From Thermococcus litoralis DSM 5473 (lineage in GTDB: Archaea > Methanobacteriota_B > Thermococci > Thermococcales > Thermococcaceae), in the NCBI RefSeq assembly GCF_000246985.2, contig NC_022084.1, forward strand, positions 2,009,224 through 2,073,223: a stretch of 64,000 bases of DNA, given 5' to 3'. The notes beneath the pieces were generated by a model. It saw nothing but the letters and a program-made list of their open reading frames with translations. It had not been told where the DNA came from and made no database searches. The position numbers and the translations under genes were made by a program. Shown here one piece after another: positions 48,172-58,400 of the stretch; position 1 is the first letter of the stretch, and each line of letters starts with the position of its first letter.

Positions 48172-48324
48172 GGCATCCGACACGCCCGGTAGCCCGACCG
48201 GAGGAGCGTCTGGGCAGCTGTGAATCTGGGGGACGATGCCGGGCGCACAGGGCTTGGCCTCCGGGGCCGCTTGAGGTTGCCGAAAGGCTAACGATGAGGG
48301 CGGTAGGATAAGCCAAGCCCACAT
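48172..48324 (+). ncRNA. Double H/ACA guide RNA
   Basis: A GC-rich island in AT-rich flank. The 3' unit has a perfect stem GGGCTTGGC (48251-48259) with GCCAAGCCC (48313-48321), followed directly by ACA (48322-48324), and an internal ATGA/GA-rich K-turn-like loop. The 5' unit has CGCCCGG (48184-48190) with CCGGGCG (48240-48246) and ACA at 48248-48250. An additional stem CGGCATC with GATGCCG may extend it. This is the pattern of archaeal pseudouridylation guides with two stems. Targets were not determined. The 48032-48369 gap holds only this RNA and the divergent promoters. Confidence 0.75.
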
Positions 48325-48369
48325 ACGAAGGTTTTTATTCCGATAATCAAAATTTCTCTGGTGATGAGG

Positions 48370-48990
48370 GTGAACATTTCTGAAATAATAGAAGAGATAA
48401 GAGAAGTTCTTGACAAAAAGGATGAGCTGAGAGAGGAAGCACTCAAGCTTACCAGAGAAATCGTAAGAGTGAGCGGAGACTCAATAAAAGCCCTACATAG
48501 AGGAGAGATCGAGACTGCAAAGGAGAGGCTGGAAAAAGCCGAAGAGCTCGTTAAAGAACTAAAAGAGAAGCTTAAAGGTCATGAGGACCTTTACTTCACA
48601 GGCTACGTTCAGAGCGCACATCAAGAGTATGTTGAGGCATTACTTTTCTACTGCTATCTCCTTGGAAAAGAGTTTCCATCTCCGAGAGAGATTGGAATTC
48701 CTGAGGCAGACTATGCCCTTGGAATTGGGGACTTCATTGGGGAGCTAAGGAGATATTTTCTAACTCTCCTGCTAAAGGGAGACTTAGAAAAGGCTCAGGA
48801 AGTTTACGCTTTCATGGAAAAGGTTTACGATGAGCTTGTTACTCTCGAGTATCCAAAGGGTCTCGTAAACATAAGGCAAAAGCAAGATCAAGCAAGATAC
48901 ATTCTGGAAAGGACCCTTGAAGATTTAACAAGGGCAAAGATTAACAAGGATTTAGAAAAGAAGCTTGAGGAGTGGAGAAATGAACCTTAA
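48370..48990 (+). CDS. Archaeal translin-family protein
   Basis: A 206-residue helical protein with the translin pattern: [35 protein letters not shown] and [12 protein letters not shown]. Translins bind single-stranded nucleic acid and trim RNA. The start is probably the GTG at 48370, spaced from GGTGATGA as in neighbouring genes; ATG 48364 is the alternative. First gene of a four-gene overlapping operon with endonuclease V, RibK and a membrane protein. Confidence 0.85.
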   Translation: MNISEIIEEIREVLDKKDELREEALKLTREIVRVSGDSIKALHRGEIETAKERLEKAEELVKELKEKLKGHEDLYFTGYVQSAHQEYVEALLFYCYLLGKEFPSPREIGIPEADYALGIGDFIGELRRYFLTLLLKGDLEKAQEVYAFMEKVYDELVTLEYPKGLVNIRQKQDQARYILERTLEDLTRAKINKDLEKKLEEWRNEP

Positions 48991-49540
48991 AAAGATTGCA
49001 GAAATTCAAAGAAAGCTGAGCAGAAAAATCGTAGAAAAGCCGTTGGATATCTCAGAGGTTAAGAGGGTTGCTGCGGTTGATGTATCGTATAAGGGAAACC
49101 AAGCGAGAGGAGCTTTTGTTTTATGCTCTTTCCCTTCCTGCCAAGTGTTAAAAACAAAAGTTATCGAAACGGAGGTAAATTTTCCCTACATCCCCACCTA
49201 CTTTTTCTTGAGAGAAACAAGACCAATTTTGTTGTTGATAAAGGGTGAAGAGTTTGATGTCCTCCTCGTGGAGGGGCACGGAAAAGCACATCCGAGGGGA
49301 TACGGCCTGGCTTCACATATAGGTCTGCTTATCAACAAACCCACGATAGGAGTTGCAAAACGTCCTTTGCATGGTACAAAGGATTTTGTGAGGGTGGGAA
49401 AAGCTTATGTAAGTGTTGGTAATTTAATTGACCTTGACTCTGCAAAGAAGATTGTTGAGATAATTAACGAAAACGGCTATCCTAAACCCCTGAGAATTGC
49501 GGATAAACTCTCTAAGGGTGCTGAAAATGGAAGAAATTAA
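48980..49540 (+). CDS. nfi: Endonuclease V
   Basis: A 186-residue endonuclease V, which cuts DNA or RNA next to inosine. Motifs: [10 protein letters not shown] (first Asp) and the substrate loop [11 protein letters not shown] with the catalytic Glu. The third motif reads [20 protein letters not shown], where most family members have Asp before GxG; here it is Glu. It overlaps the translin gene by 11 bp and the RibK gene by 14 bp. Confidence 0.9.
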   Translation: MNLKKIAEIQRKLSRKIVEKPLDISEVKRVAAVDVSYKGNQARGAFVLCSFPSCQVLKTKVIETEVNFPYIPTYFFLRETRPILLLIKGEEFDVLLVEGHGKAHPRGYGLASHIGLLINKPTIGVAKRPLHGTKDFVRVGKAYVSVGNLIDLDSAKKIVEIINENGYPKPLRIADKLSKGAENGRN

Positions 49541-50162
49541 ACTGCTCATTTCCCTTGCCAGGAAAGGTGCTATTGGGGATAAAGTTAAAATTACCTTAAG
49601 GGAACTTTCAAAGGAGATAGAGATTTCTCCCCAGTCCGTAATGAGAAAGCTCGAGAATATGGAAAAAATGGGCTATTTAAAGCGAGAGGTTTCTGGAAAG
49701 AAAACTTTTGTAGAGGTAACTCCCGATGGATTGGGGCTTCTTGAAGAGATATTTGATGAGATCGGAAAGATCTTATACGGAAAATATATCTTGGGAGAAG
49801 TTGTTTCCGGGATTGGAGAGGGAAGATATTATGTGGAGCAGTACAAAGATAGAATAAAGGAGTATCTCGGCTTCACTCCTTATCCAGGGACTCTAAATCT
49901 TCTGATAATCTTCCCAAAGACGATCTACGATGCCCTCTATAATGTGGAACCCATAATAATCCCCGGTTTCACCAAAGGAGGTAGAACTTTCGGAGATGTG
50001 AAGGCTTATAGAGTTAGGATAAATGGAATCGAAGGGGCGATAGTTGTTCCTTCCAGAACAATACATCCACCAAGAGTCGCAGAGATAATAGCCCCCGTAT
50101 GCCTTAGGGAGAAGCTTAATCTAAAGGACGGCTCAAAAGTTAAAGTGGAGGTAGTAAAGTGA
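49527..50162 (+). CDS. ribK: CTP-dependent riboflavin kinase with N-terminal winged helix
   Basis: A 211-residue protein with a DNA-binding domain ([20 protein letters not shown]) and a DUF120 riboflavin kinase domain ([27 protein letters not shown]). The enzyme makes FMN using CTP. The fused form may also regulate flavin genes. ATG 49527 lies in the end of endonuclease V; the next gene starts at the stop (GTGA), so translation is coupled. Confidence 0.9.
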   Translation: MEEIKLLISLARKGAIGDKVKITLRELSKEIEISPQSVMRKLENMEKMGYLKREVSGKKTFVEVTPDGLGLLEEIFDEIGKILYGKYILGEVVSGIGEGRYYVEQYKDRIKEYLGFTPYPGTLNLLIIFPKTIYDALYNVEPIIIPGFTKGGRTFGDVKAYRVRINGIEGAIVVPSRTIHPPRVAEIIAPVCLREKLNLKDGSKVKVEVVK

Positions 50163-50683
50163 AGGAGAAGATCCTTTCCTCTCTGGGGTATGGTGGCCTT
50201 GGAGTGACTCTAAGCTTTTTACTGATAGTCCTCTTTTATCCTCCCTACACTGCGATGGATACCCTTATCCCAATTTACATTGCTGGGTTATTTCTAGGTG
50301 GAAGTTTTGGGGTTCTCAAAGGAAAAGTAAGAGCAAGTGGATATGCCTTTCTTGTGGGATTTTTCTTAACCCTCATCCTTTATATCCTCTGGCTTAAAGT
50401 GGAGTTTTCCATGCTTTACTCTTTCTCCCTTTTGGTGGCTGTTGTGTTTGTTATGGGGCTTGTTTCTGCAGAAAGCACACTTGATGTGTCCATAGTTCCT
50501 TTTGCTTATTTCGGTGGATTCATACTCGCAAATTTACTTTTCATGAACTCCAAAATCTCGGAAATTGAAGGATCGGCAATAAGCATTGTGCTGGTAGGAG
50601 TTGCAGGAACTGTTATTGCAACTGTAGTCATTTTCCTCAAATCTTTCCTTGAAAACACTGCAAGGATGAGTAAGAAAATTTAA
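50159..50683 (+). CDS. Polytopic membrane protein, unknown
   Basis: A 174-residue membrane protein with about six helices (GGLGVTLSFLLIVLF, IYIAGLFLGGSFGVL, YAFLVGFFLTLILYIL, FSLLVAVVFVMGLV, VPFAYFGGFILANLLF, SIVLVGVAGTVIATVVIF). The GTG start at 50159 overlaps the RibK stop. Function unknown, although an operon with RibK could suggest flavin or membrane homeostasis. Confidence 0.65.
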   Translation: MKEKILSSLGYGGLGVTLSFLLIVLFYPPYTAMDTLIPIYIAGLFLGGSFGVLKGKVRASGYAFLVGFFLTLILYILWLKVEFSMLYSFSLLVAVVFVMGLVSAESTLDVSIVPFAYFGGFILANLLFMNSKISEIEGSAISIVLVGVAGTVIATVVIFLKSFLENTARMSKKI

Positions 50684-50717
50684 AAGGAAAAACTCCCAAT
50701 TTTAAATGGTGAGCGAT

Positions 50718-50927
50718 ATGGTAATGAGGCTGTCGAAGCTTTATGGGAAGCAGATATACAACACCAAAGGATATTACATCGGTTACGTTGATGAGGTATT
50801 GATAGAGATCGACAAGGGAGAGGGAAAAATATTAGCGCTTGGACTCCCGGGAGAAAAAGTTGGAATCCCCTATGAAAGGGTAACTGCAATTGGGGACATA
50901 ATATTAATAGAAGCTAAGAAAGACTAG
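50718..50927 (+). CDS. PRC-barrel domain protein, 69 aa
   Basis: A small beta-barrel protein: MVMRLSKLYGKQIYNTKGYY and then GYVDEVLIEIDKGEG and KVGIPYERVTAIGDIILI, a classic PRC-barrel layout. In archaea such stand-alone barrels are found near ribosome, RNA and cell-division factors (CdvA has one). The start is ATG 50718 after GGTGAGCGAT. Convergent with the DHH gene, overlapping by four bases. Confidence 0.8.
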   Translation: MVMRLSKLYGKQIYNTKGYYIGYVDEVLIEIDKGEGKILALGLPGEKVGIPYERVTAIGDIILIEAKKD

Positions 50928-52387
50928 CTCTCTTTGGCATTCAATGCCTCTAAGAATTTCTCTGTTATTGCCTCTTCTACCAATTTTAAGAGCGAATCCT
51001 TGTCCTTAGCGAGTTTGAATATCCCCAATGGAATTCTCGCTCTCCCTGATTGCGGATGCCCTCCACCGCTGCCTATGTCTCCAAAAGCTTCCTTTAGAAC
51101 CTTGCCAACGTTTACTCTCACATCTCTTGTCCTGGCAGAGATTTCAATCCTATCATCAACTATTCCAAAGACTAGAACGGTATTAACCCCTTCTAGCCTA
51201 AGTAGAAAGTCTGCAGATTCAGGGATGGCATCTCTGTTGGTTATAAAGCCCACGTTTGAGATGACGATGTTCTTGTACATTTTTCTGTTTAGGATTGCCC
51301 TAGCTAAGACCTCTGCGGTCTCGGTTGAGATGTCTGGAGATTCTATCTTTTCCAAAATGTCATAATCCACTTTCCCTGCCAAAAAGGCTAGTGCTTCAAG
51401 ATCGGTATGGTTAAGCTTTGAGAACTTCTTTGTGTCTATGTAGATGCCATAGAAAAGGCTGGTGCCGAGTAGCTCATTGACCTCTATGTTGAGATGTTTT
51501 AAGTATTCCACCATTATCGAGGATGTGGCATTTACTTCCGGTCTAATATCAAAAAATGCATTCTTGGGAAGCCTTTCTTCCAGATTTTGGAGAAGCTGAT
51601 GGTGATCAACGAGTATCTCTATTTTCTTAAGATCCTCATCGTCCAAAATGCTCAAATTTCCATTTGGCTGGCAATCAACTAACGCTATGGCAGAATATCT
51701 TTTAATTTCATAAGAACCCGGAGAAACCTTCCTCATATCCAAGCCGAGAAGGTTTACAAAAGCTCTGTTTTCATGGTGTGTTATTTCTCCTCCATAAACA
51801 ATAGTCGCCTTTAGCCCCATGTTTTGGGCTATGACTTGGAGAGCAGCGGCGCTAGCCATGGCATCCGGATCGGGATTATCATGCATTACTATTAAGAGTG
51901 AATCCGTCTTTTGTTTTACCTCTGAGAGTTTCTTGGCAAGTAAAACGGCGTTTTTCCTTTTTCCAATATCCTCTACCATTTCAACAATTGCCTTGATTAT
52001 TGCTTCTCTTGGAGAGATGGCATAATCTATTTTGACCTCATTTTCAAATTCTTCCTTTATTTGAGATGCCAGCTCTTCAGCGGTTATATCATCAGGGAGA
52101 AGAACTAAAATCGGCACTTCTGGGTTGTTGTTTTTAATTGTCTGTATTGTTCTCTTTATCTTGCTTATGTCCATTGTAGTTATTATGACAAGGTCCGTTT
52201 TATTAATGCCAGCTTTCAACAAAGATGCAGTATAGGAGAAATCGCCATGAATAACGTGAAATCCACTTTCGCTAAGAGACTTCGCTCTAATATCATCCTG
52301 TTCTACAATAACAATGTCAAATTCACCTTTAAGCACTTGTGCAATGCTTCTCCCTATCGTTCCTCCACCGAGTATTAATACTCTCAT
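50924..52387 (-). CDS. RCK(TrkA-N)-DHH/DHHA1 phosphoesterase
   Basis: A 487-residue fusion. Residues 1-110 form a Rossmann RCK domain (RVLILGGGTIGRSIAQVL, the NAD-type glycine motif). From about 165 a DHH phosphodiesterase follows with MHDNPDPDAMASA (DxD), LVDHHQ and DIGSGGGHPQSGRA (DHHA1). Such proteins cleave c-di-AMP or small oligonucleotides in other organisms; c-di-AMP turnover is the best guess here, and the RCK domain would sense nucleotide. Start ATG 52387 after GGTGAGCACC. Confidence 0.85.
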   Translation of the reverse strand: MRVLILGGGTIGRSIAQVLKGEFDIVIVEQDDIRAKSLSESGFHVIHGDFSYTASLLKAGINKTDLVIITTMDISKIKRTIQTIKNNNPEVPILVLLPDDITAEELASQIKEEFENEVKIDYAISPREAIIKAIVEMVEDIGKRKNAVLLAKKLSEVKQKTDSLLIVMHDNPDPDAMASAAALQVIAQNMGLKATIVYGGEITHHENRAFVNLLGLDMRKVSPGSYEIKRYSAIALVDCQPNGNLSILDDEDLKKIEILVDHHQLLQNLEERLPKNAFFDIRPEVNATSSIMVEYLKHLNIEVNELLGTSLFYGIYIDTKKFSKLNHTDLEALAFLAGKVDYDILEKIESPDISTETAEVLARAILNRKMYKNIVISNVGFITNRDAIPESADFLLRLEGVNTVLVFGIVDDRIEISARTRDVRVNVGKVLKEAFGDIGSGGGHPQSGRARIPLGIFKLAKDKDSLLKLVEEAITEKFLEALNAKES

Positions 52388-52502
52388 GGTGCTCACCTTA
52401 TAAGGACAATAATGCTTAAATATATGCTCAGATGGACTTTAATTGTGGTGGTTTCCTAAACCTTTATTCAGCTTTTGATATATATATCTAATGGTGGTAG
52501 AG

Positions 52503-54188
52503 ATGCAGCTTCCAAATATCACACCGCTGGAAGAGAACATTGTATGCACCAAAAAACAAGAACTGCTTGATTTAATTTACAATGCTTTCTCCAATCAGGA
52601 GTTTAGCGGGCTATTTCTGAAGATGTTCACAAAAGATGAAAAAGAAAAATACTATGCCACGATTTTGCTGGACAGAAAAAAACTTCTAGCAGCTCAAATA
52701 GACCTCCTAAACTCCAAGAAAAAGTTAATCGGAAGCGATAGCGTTGAAACTCTGAAGAGAATAATAGACTATCCTCTCGTAGTGGACTTATACGGGCTTG
52801 ATGAGATATCCTTGAAGCTTTCAATAACTGACAACTTGGAAATCTACAATTCAACTCCGAAAGTTGAGCTTGAAAAAATATTTGGAGAGAACAAAATCGA
52901 GAGTGCCGAGGTACTAGAAAAAGAGAAATTGCTAGAGAAAGCCCTTGAGAGAAAAAAAGAGGAAGCAAAAACAGAACCTCAAGTGAAGGTACAAGAGGAG
53001 ATTAAAAAAGAAGCCCCTCCAAAAAAGGAGGAGAAACCCCTTGAAAAAGCCCCCAAAATTGAAAAGAAACCTAGTGCCCCAGAAATTGATGTTAAAGTGG
53101 TGGGAGGGGAAATCTTCAAGCCGGTTCTTCAAGAATATGCCGAAGAGATTCTAAAGGAGATAAAGAACTTAAACGGAGTTTCTGTAGAGAGAGTTGGAAT
53201 AACCGGGGAAGTGGGCTCTGGGGTAATCTACCTTCACGTAAACATCCATGGAACAAGCGAGAGGGACAAGAGCTCAAGGGAAATCTTAGAGAGAAGGGTA
53301 TTATACTTCGCCAACAAGCACCTTCCGATAATCTGGAGAAAAGCTGGGCTTAAGCCAATCTTAAGCAACGCTCAGGCAAAAATAACTGCTCCTGGAGAGT
53401 CAGAAGAAGAGAAAGAAGAGAAAAAGGAGGTTGTCATTCCACGCAAGGTTGAAAGCAACATAATAGTGGAAGCACATGAGAGCGTCAAGCCTTACTTTTC
53501 CACTTACGCCAGAGTGATTTTCAAGGATATTCAAAGTGCAGGCATTGATATTGATAAGATGCTCCTGGACATAAAGGGAAGAAGTGAGCATGAAATTAAC
53601 CTGACGCTCTGGGGAAAAGCTTCGGGAGTTAGTAAAGAAGAAGCAGAGAGGATTGTTAATAGAATTCTAAGGACTCACGCAAGAGAAATCGGAAAGGCGT
53701 TGAACAAATATGTGACCGTCCACAGAGTGGAGCTTCATCTAGAAGAGGAGGAAGTTTCAAGCAAGGCCAAGCAGATAATGAGCAAAAAAGAAGAGCTAGA
53801 AAAAGAGATAGAAAAACTCCTTAAAGAGGCTGGAGTTGAGGAACTCTCTTACATAACCGAAGAGAAGAAGAAAGAAGCTGAAGAGGCATTGTTAAAGAGC
53901 AAAGTGGAACCGGCAATAGAAGAGTTGAGGAAGAGACTGCAAAGAGAATTCACAGAGCTTCCAAATTCAGTATTTAGGTGGATGAACCTTGATTGGGAGT
54001 TTAAAAATGGAACAGTACTTGTTGATCTCGAAGCAAGTTTTGACAAACGGAGCACACTCCTAGGAATTGTCTCCGACGAAAGGGTACGTGAGGATATCAC
54101 GAGAACCCTAGAAAAAGTAACAAAAGAAGTATCGGCAGAACATAACATACCAATAAAGCTCAGAAACACCGAAATTAGGATCAGATGA
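52503..54188 (+). CDS. DUF2226-like Thermococcales protein
   Basis: A 561-residue protein: N-terminal domain (FLKMFTKDEKEKYYATILLD, IDYPLVVDLYGLDEISLKLS), a long charged, Lys/Glu/Pro-rich linker at about 140-200, then a repeated alpha/beta unit (EYAEEILKEIKNLNGVSVER and YARVIFKDIQSAGIDIDKML) and a C-terminal coiled coil. Recognised as DUF2226-like by the general layout. Function unknown. Start ATG 52503 after GGTGGTAGAG. A C/D guide RNA is encoded on the other strand just after its stop. Confidence 0.7.
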   Translation: MQLPNITPLEENIVCTKKQELLDLIYNAFSNQEFSGLFLKMFTKDEKEKYYATILLDRKKLLAAQIDLLNSKKKLIGSDSVETLKRIIDYPLVVDLYGLDEISLKLSITDNLEIYNSTPKVELEKIFGENKIESAEVLEKEKLLEKALERKKEEAKTEPQVKVQEEIKKEAPPKKEEKPLEKAPKIEKKPSAPEIDVKVVGGEIFKPVLQEYAEEILKEIKNLNGVSVERVGITGEVGSGVIYLHVNIHGTSERDKSSREILERRVLYFANKHLPIIWRKAGLKPILSNAQAKITAPGESEEEKEEKKEVVIPRKVESNIIVEAHESVKPYFSTYARVIFKDIQSAGIDIDKMLLDIKGRSEHEINLTLWGKASGVSKEEAERIVNRILRTHAREIGKALNKYVTVHRVELHLEEEEVSSKAKQIMSKKEELEKEIEKLLKEAGVEELSYITEEKKKEAEEALLKSKVEPAIEELRKRLQREFTELPNSVFRWMNLDWEFKNGTVLVDLEASFDKRSTLLGIVSDERVREDITRTLEKVTKEVSAEHNIPIKLRNTEIRIR

Positions 54189-54245
54189 GATCAGCACTCA
54201 AGATCGTCATCATAGCAACGCTCAGATTTGCCGAGATCATCACTA
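54189..54245 (-). ncRNA. C/D box guide RNA
   Basis: On the minus strand all four boxes are present in order: C box GTGATGA (54243-54237), 11-nt guide, D' box CTGA (54225-54222), 8-nt spacer, C' box ATGATGA (54213-54207), 12-nt guide, D box CTGA (54194-54191). The distances are those of archaeal 2'-O-methylation guides. The guides are TCTCGGCAAAT (D') and CGATCTTGAGTG (D), so targets would contain ATTTGCCGAGA and CACTCAAGATCG. The RNA starts just after the stop of the gene at 52503, on the opposite strand. Confidence 0.85.
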
Positions 54246-54345
54246 CTTTATTTTTAATATCTGGGATTTTTAAGCCCTATGGTGTGGGAGTTAAGATAAT
54301 TTTCGAAACGTTAAGTTTTTAAATTAAGTGGTCTCTCTTCTCAAC

Positions 54346-55212
54346 ATGAACACCTTACTCGGAGCATTACTCGCGCTGATTTCGGCATTTGGATGGGGAA
54401 CTGCTTCAGTTCTAGTGAAAATTGGAATGAGAAACAAAAGTGCAGTCACCGTTAATATAGTTAGGCTCTATATTACGGCACTCTTTTACGCTTGTTTGTT
54501 CTTGTTCACTGGAAACTATGCCGAGATATTATCTCTCAATTGGCAGGTTCTTGTGATTGCGTTTATCTCTGGACAGTTTGGCTTTGTTATAGGGGATTAT
54601 TTCTACTTCAGTGCCCTCAGGTTGATGGGGGTATCAAGAACAGTCCCGATAACCGCCTCATATCCCCTTTGGACTATATTATGGGCCTGGTTGTTTTTAG
54701 GTAGGAGCATAAATGCTCAGATAACCATTGGAGCATTCCTCATATTTTTGGCAATTGTCATCGTCAGAAAGGGAGAGATTGAAGAGCACCTGGATACCAA
54801 AGGGTTCTTATTCGCCCTTTTAGCACCCATTTCATGGAGTATTGCAATAACACTGCTCGATTTTCTTTCTTCACAAGTTTCTCCTCTCTCTTTAGCTGGT
54901 ATTAGAATGATATTTGCCGCATTTGGGATTAGTGCATTTCTGCCTAAATATTCGGAGGAACTTAGGGAAATTACCCGGAGGGAAGTTGCAATACTCTCGG
55001 GAGCAGCTTTGCTTGGATTGATAATTGGGCAATACGCATTTGTTAAGTCTGTAAGCCTAGTCGGCTCCCAAATCTCTGCCCCAGTAAGTGCTGTAAATCC
55101 CATTATATCTTCTCTTCTTGCGATAGCAGTTCTAAAAGAGCCGCCAAACGCCAAGATAATCCTAGGATTAGTACTGGCCGTTGCTGGTGTGATCTTAATA
55201 ACAACAGCGTAA
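54346..55212 (+). CDS. EamA/DMT-family transporter
   Basis: A 288-residue membrane protein with ten helices in two EamA repeats (GALLALISAFGWGTASVLVK and KGFLFALLAPISWSIAITLL). Typical of drug/metabolite transporters; substrate unknown. The ATG at 54346 follows a leader without clear ribosome site; a TATA-like TTTTTAAATTAAG lies about 25-30 bp upstream, so the mRNA may be leaderless. Confidence 0.85.
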   Translation: MNTLLGALLALISAFGWGTASVLVKIGMRNKSAVTVNIVRLYITALFYACLFLFTGNYAEILSLNWQVLVIAFISGQFGFVIGDYFYFSALRLMGVSRTVPITASYPLWTILWAWLFLGRSINAQITIGAFLIFLAIVIVRKGEIEEHLDTKGFLFALLAPISWSIAITLLDFLSSQVSPLSLAGIRMIFAAFGISAFLPKYSEELREITRREVAILSGAALLGLIIGQYAFVKSVSLVGSQISAPVSAVNPIISSLLAIAVLKEPPNAKIILGLVLAVAGVILITTA

Positions 55213-55242
55213 AGAATTTAACCTTTCATTCATATTTTAGAA

Positions 55243-55404
55243 TGCCGACAGCGAGGGGACAATTAGTCTCCTCGCATGGGCTCGGTCAAACCCGCCTCCG
55301 CAAGGTATCGGGCTCTATGAGCGGAGCGTGCTCACGCCGAGCCCACAGGGCCGGTGCATCCACCCGCGCGAAAAGTGAACGCGGGCCTCTGTTGCCGGCC
55401 CACA
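55243..55404 (+). ncRNA. H/ACA guide RNA with two ACA units and a 5' hairpin
   Basis: Another GC-rich island. Unit 1: GGGCTCGG (55278-55285) pairs with CCGAGCCC (55337-55344), then ACA (55345-55347). Unit 2: GGGCCGG (55348-55354) pairs with CCGGCCC (55395-55401), then ACA (55402-55404); its upper stem CCCGCG-CGCGGG closes a K-loop-like CGAAAAGTGAA. A 5' hairpin GCGAGGGGAC/GTCTCCTCGC at 55251-55275 has no ACA after it. The RNA ends about 50 bp before topA. Translation across this segment is spurious. Confidence 0.8.
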
Positions 55405-55455
55405 ACTTCCAAAAAATTCTTATACCACCCTTCTAAAGGAATTGAGAGGGGTATC

Positions 55456-58400
55456 ATGACTACGCTCATAATTGCAGAGAAGCCCAATGTAGCCAGAAAA
55501 ATAGCCTATGCACTTGCCGAAAAGAAACCAATAAGAAAGACCATCGGTAAAGTTCCCTACTATGAGCTGACAAGGGATGGGAAAAAGATAATAGTTGCTC
55601 CAGCCGTTGGACACCTCTTCTCTCTCGCTCCGAAGGAAAAAACTTACGGCTACCCGGTTTTTGATATAGAATGGGTCCCCGTTTATGTTGCAGAAAAGGG
55701 AAAAAGCTACGCTAAGGATTACATAAAAGCCCTTAGAGAACTTGCAAAGAGAGCGGATGAGTTTGTCGTTGCGTGTGACTACGATACCGAAGGTGAGGTA
55801 ATAGGGTATACGGCGTTAAAATATGCCTGCGGCGTTGATCCTTCAAAAGCCAAGAGAATGAAGTTTTCTGCACTTACGAAAAAAGACCTGCTAAGAGCGT
55901 GGTATAACCTAGAGCCGACGATTAACTTTGGAATGGCAGATGCAGGAATAGCGAGGCATATCCTTGACTGGTACTGGGGAGTAAACCTCTCTAGAGCATT
56001 GAGCTCGGCTATAAGAAAAGCCAGCGGCAAGTGGATAGTTTTAAGCACGGGAAGGGTTCAAGGGCCGACGTTGAAGTTCTTGGTTGAAAGGGAGAGGGAA
56101 ATAGCAAATTTCGTTCCCACGCCGTACTGGGTCATAAAAATGATTCTCGAAAAAAACGGCCAACAGTACACAGCCCTCTACGAGAAAGATCGTATTTTTA
56201 ATGAGGAAGAGGCCAAGAAAATCGTTGAAGAGGCTAAAAAAGGGCCCGCATTTGTAGAGAAAGTGGAGATAAAACAGCAACAGAGAAATCCTCCTCATCC
56301 CTTTGACCTTGGGACACTTCAGAGGGAAGCTTACTCTGCCTTCGGCTACAGCCCAAAGAAGACTTTGGACATAGCACAAAGCTTGTATGAAAAAGGCTAT
56401 TGTCTACATCCTGATTCCCTAATACCAACTCCCCAAGGAATTAAGAGAATAAGGGAGCTACCCAAAGAAGGAGAGGTTTTTGCCCTTGATTTTGATCTAA
56501 AACTATCAAAAGCCGGTTATAAGCTTTTGGAGAGGGACGCGGATGAGCCAATGTACAAGGTCACACTAACTGACAGGACAGAACTATATCTCACCGCAGA
56601 TCATCCAGTGTTAGTGTATAGAGATGATAAGCTTATGTTTGTCCCAGCTGAAGAACTAAGAGAGGATGACCAAGTTGTTCTTCTCATAAATAGAGACAAA
56701 CCTCCCGAGAATGAGGAACCTCCAACACTTTTGGATTTCCTCCTTGAAAGCGCTGTCTCCATGAAGGACTACATAATCTACGACCGAGAATTTGGGGAGA
56801 TTATAAAGAAAAGAGTAAAAAGTGCAAGCTTGAAAACAGAAATCCTGCGGAAATTCAGAATAAAAGAACCAACATATTATAAATATCTGCGAGGCAAAAT
56901 ACCGGTTCCACTTGTTAAGTTCTTACTACAGAGAGGTATCATCTCTGATTCTGAACTAAGGAGGACATTTAAAGGGTTCTCTTATAGCACAGCTACCACT
57001 CCGATTGCGTTCGAATTTAGTGAGGACTTTTGGTACTTATTTGGTCTTGTAGTAGGTGACGGTCATTTGAACAGAAGAGGAGAGATAACGATCTCTGCAA
57101 AAGAAAGAACAAAAGATACAATAGAAGCCGTTAAAAGTGTTACAAACTCCTTGGGACTATCCTTCGCGTTTAATCCCAAATACCGCATAATTGCAATCAA
57201 TAATAAGTCGTTAACAAGACTTCTTGAGCTGCTTGGCTGCCCTTCTGGAAACAAAACAGAAATTTTCAGAATTCCTGGAATAATAATGGCAAGACCTGAA
57301 TGGATGGCAGCATTTTTAGCAGGTTATTATGATGCTGACTCCCACATTGGTACAAAGCAAACTGGAAGCAAAAAATCCCTTTCCCCTCAGATAGTTCTTA
57401 CCTCTAAAAACCGAGAAGCGATATACACAGTCAAACTGATGTGGCAGTTTCTTGGAGTTGGTACATATCTCTGGGAAAAGAAAGATAAGAATGGTGGCAT
57501 TATAGCTTATGAGCTTAAAATATATTCACGTGATGCTCAAAGGTTTTATGAGATAATGAAAGATCGCTTGAGGATCAAAAGACGCGATTTGGAGAGTGTT
57601 AAAGATACCGCTATTAGGGAAAGAAAACCTTATTCGCACCATTATAGCCTCATTAAGGTAAAAAGTTGGGAAGGAAAAATACTATCAACCAATGCCTTAT
57701 GGAAGAGTTTTGATATGTCAAACCAAACCGCTCACGGTAGAAGAATCAGCCTCGACAAGCTTCGGAGTATTGTAAGATACTTAATCGATCAAGATCTCCG
57801 CAGAATAGCAACCGGAGACGTTTATATACTCGGAATAAAATCCATTGAGAAGTTCCACTACCGAGGCAAGGTTTATGATCTTGTCGTTAATACATACCAT
57901 AACTTCATCGCTAATGGTGTTGTAGTTCACAATTGTTCCTATCCAAGAACCTCGTCTCAAAAGCTCCAAAAAACTTGAACTATGAATCGATTATCCATAA
58001 CCTTGCCAAAATTCCGGACTACAAACCTCATGCTCATGAACTTTTGGGTAAAGGAGTTTTAAAACCCGTAGAAGGCAAAAAAGATGATCCTGCTCACCCG
58101 GCAATATATCCCACCGGTGAGCTACCTAAACCTGGAGATCTAAGCAAAGATGAGCAAAATCTTTACGATTTAATAGTTAGGAGATTCCTAGCTGCATTCG
58201 CTGATCCTGCCGTAAGGGAGAGTATGAAAGTAATCATAAATTCAAACAACCACCGCTTTATCCTCAGCGGTTCGAGAACAGTTAAAGAGGGATGGCTGAA
58301 GATTTACGGCAAGTATGTTAAATTTGATGAAGTTTTGCTTCCAAAGTTTGAGAAAGGAGAGAGAGTTAAAGTTATTCAGATAAAGAGGGAGAAGAAGAAA

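Noticed and set aside
55354-55455. N-terminal extension of topA
   Set aside because: The extra codons run through the H/ACA RNA, and the ATG at 55456 has a good ribosome site and a family-like N-terminus.
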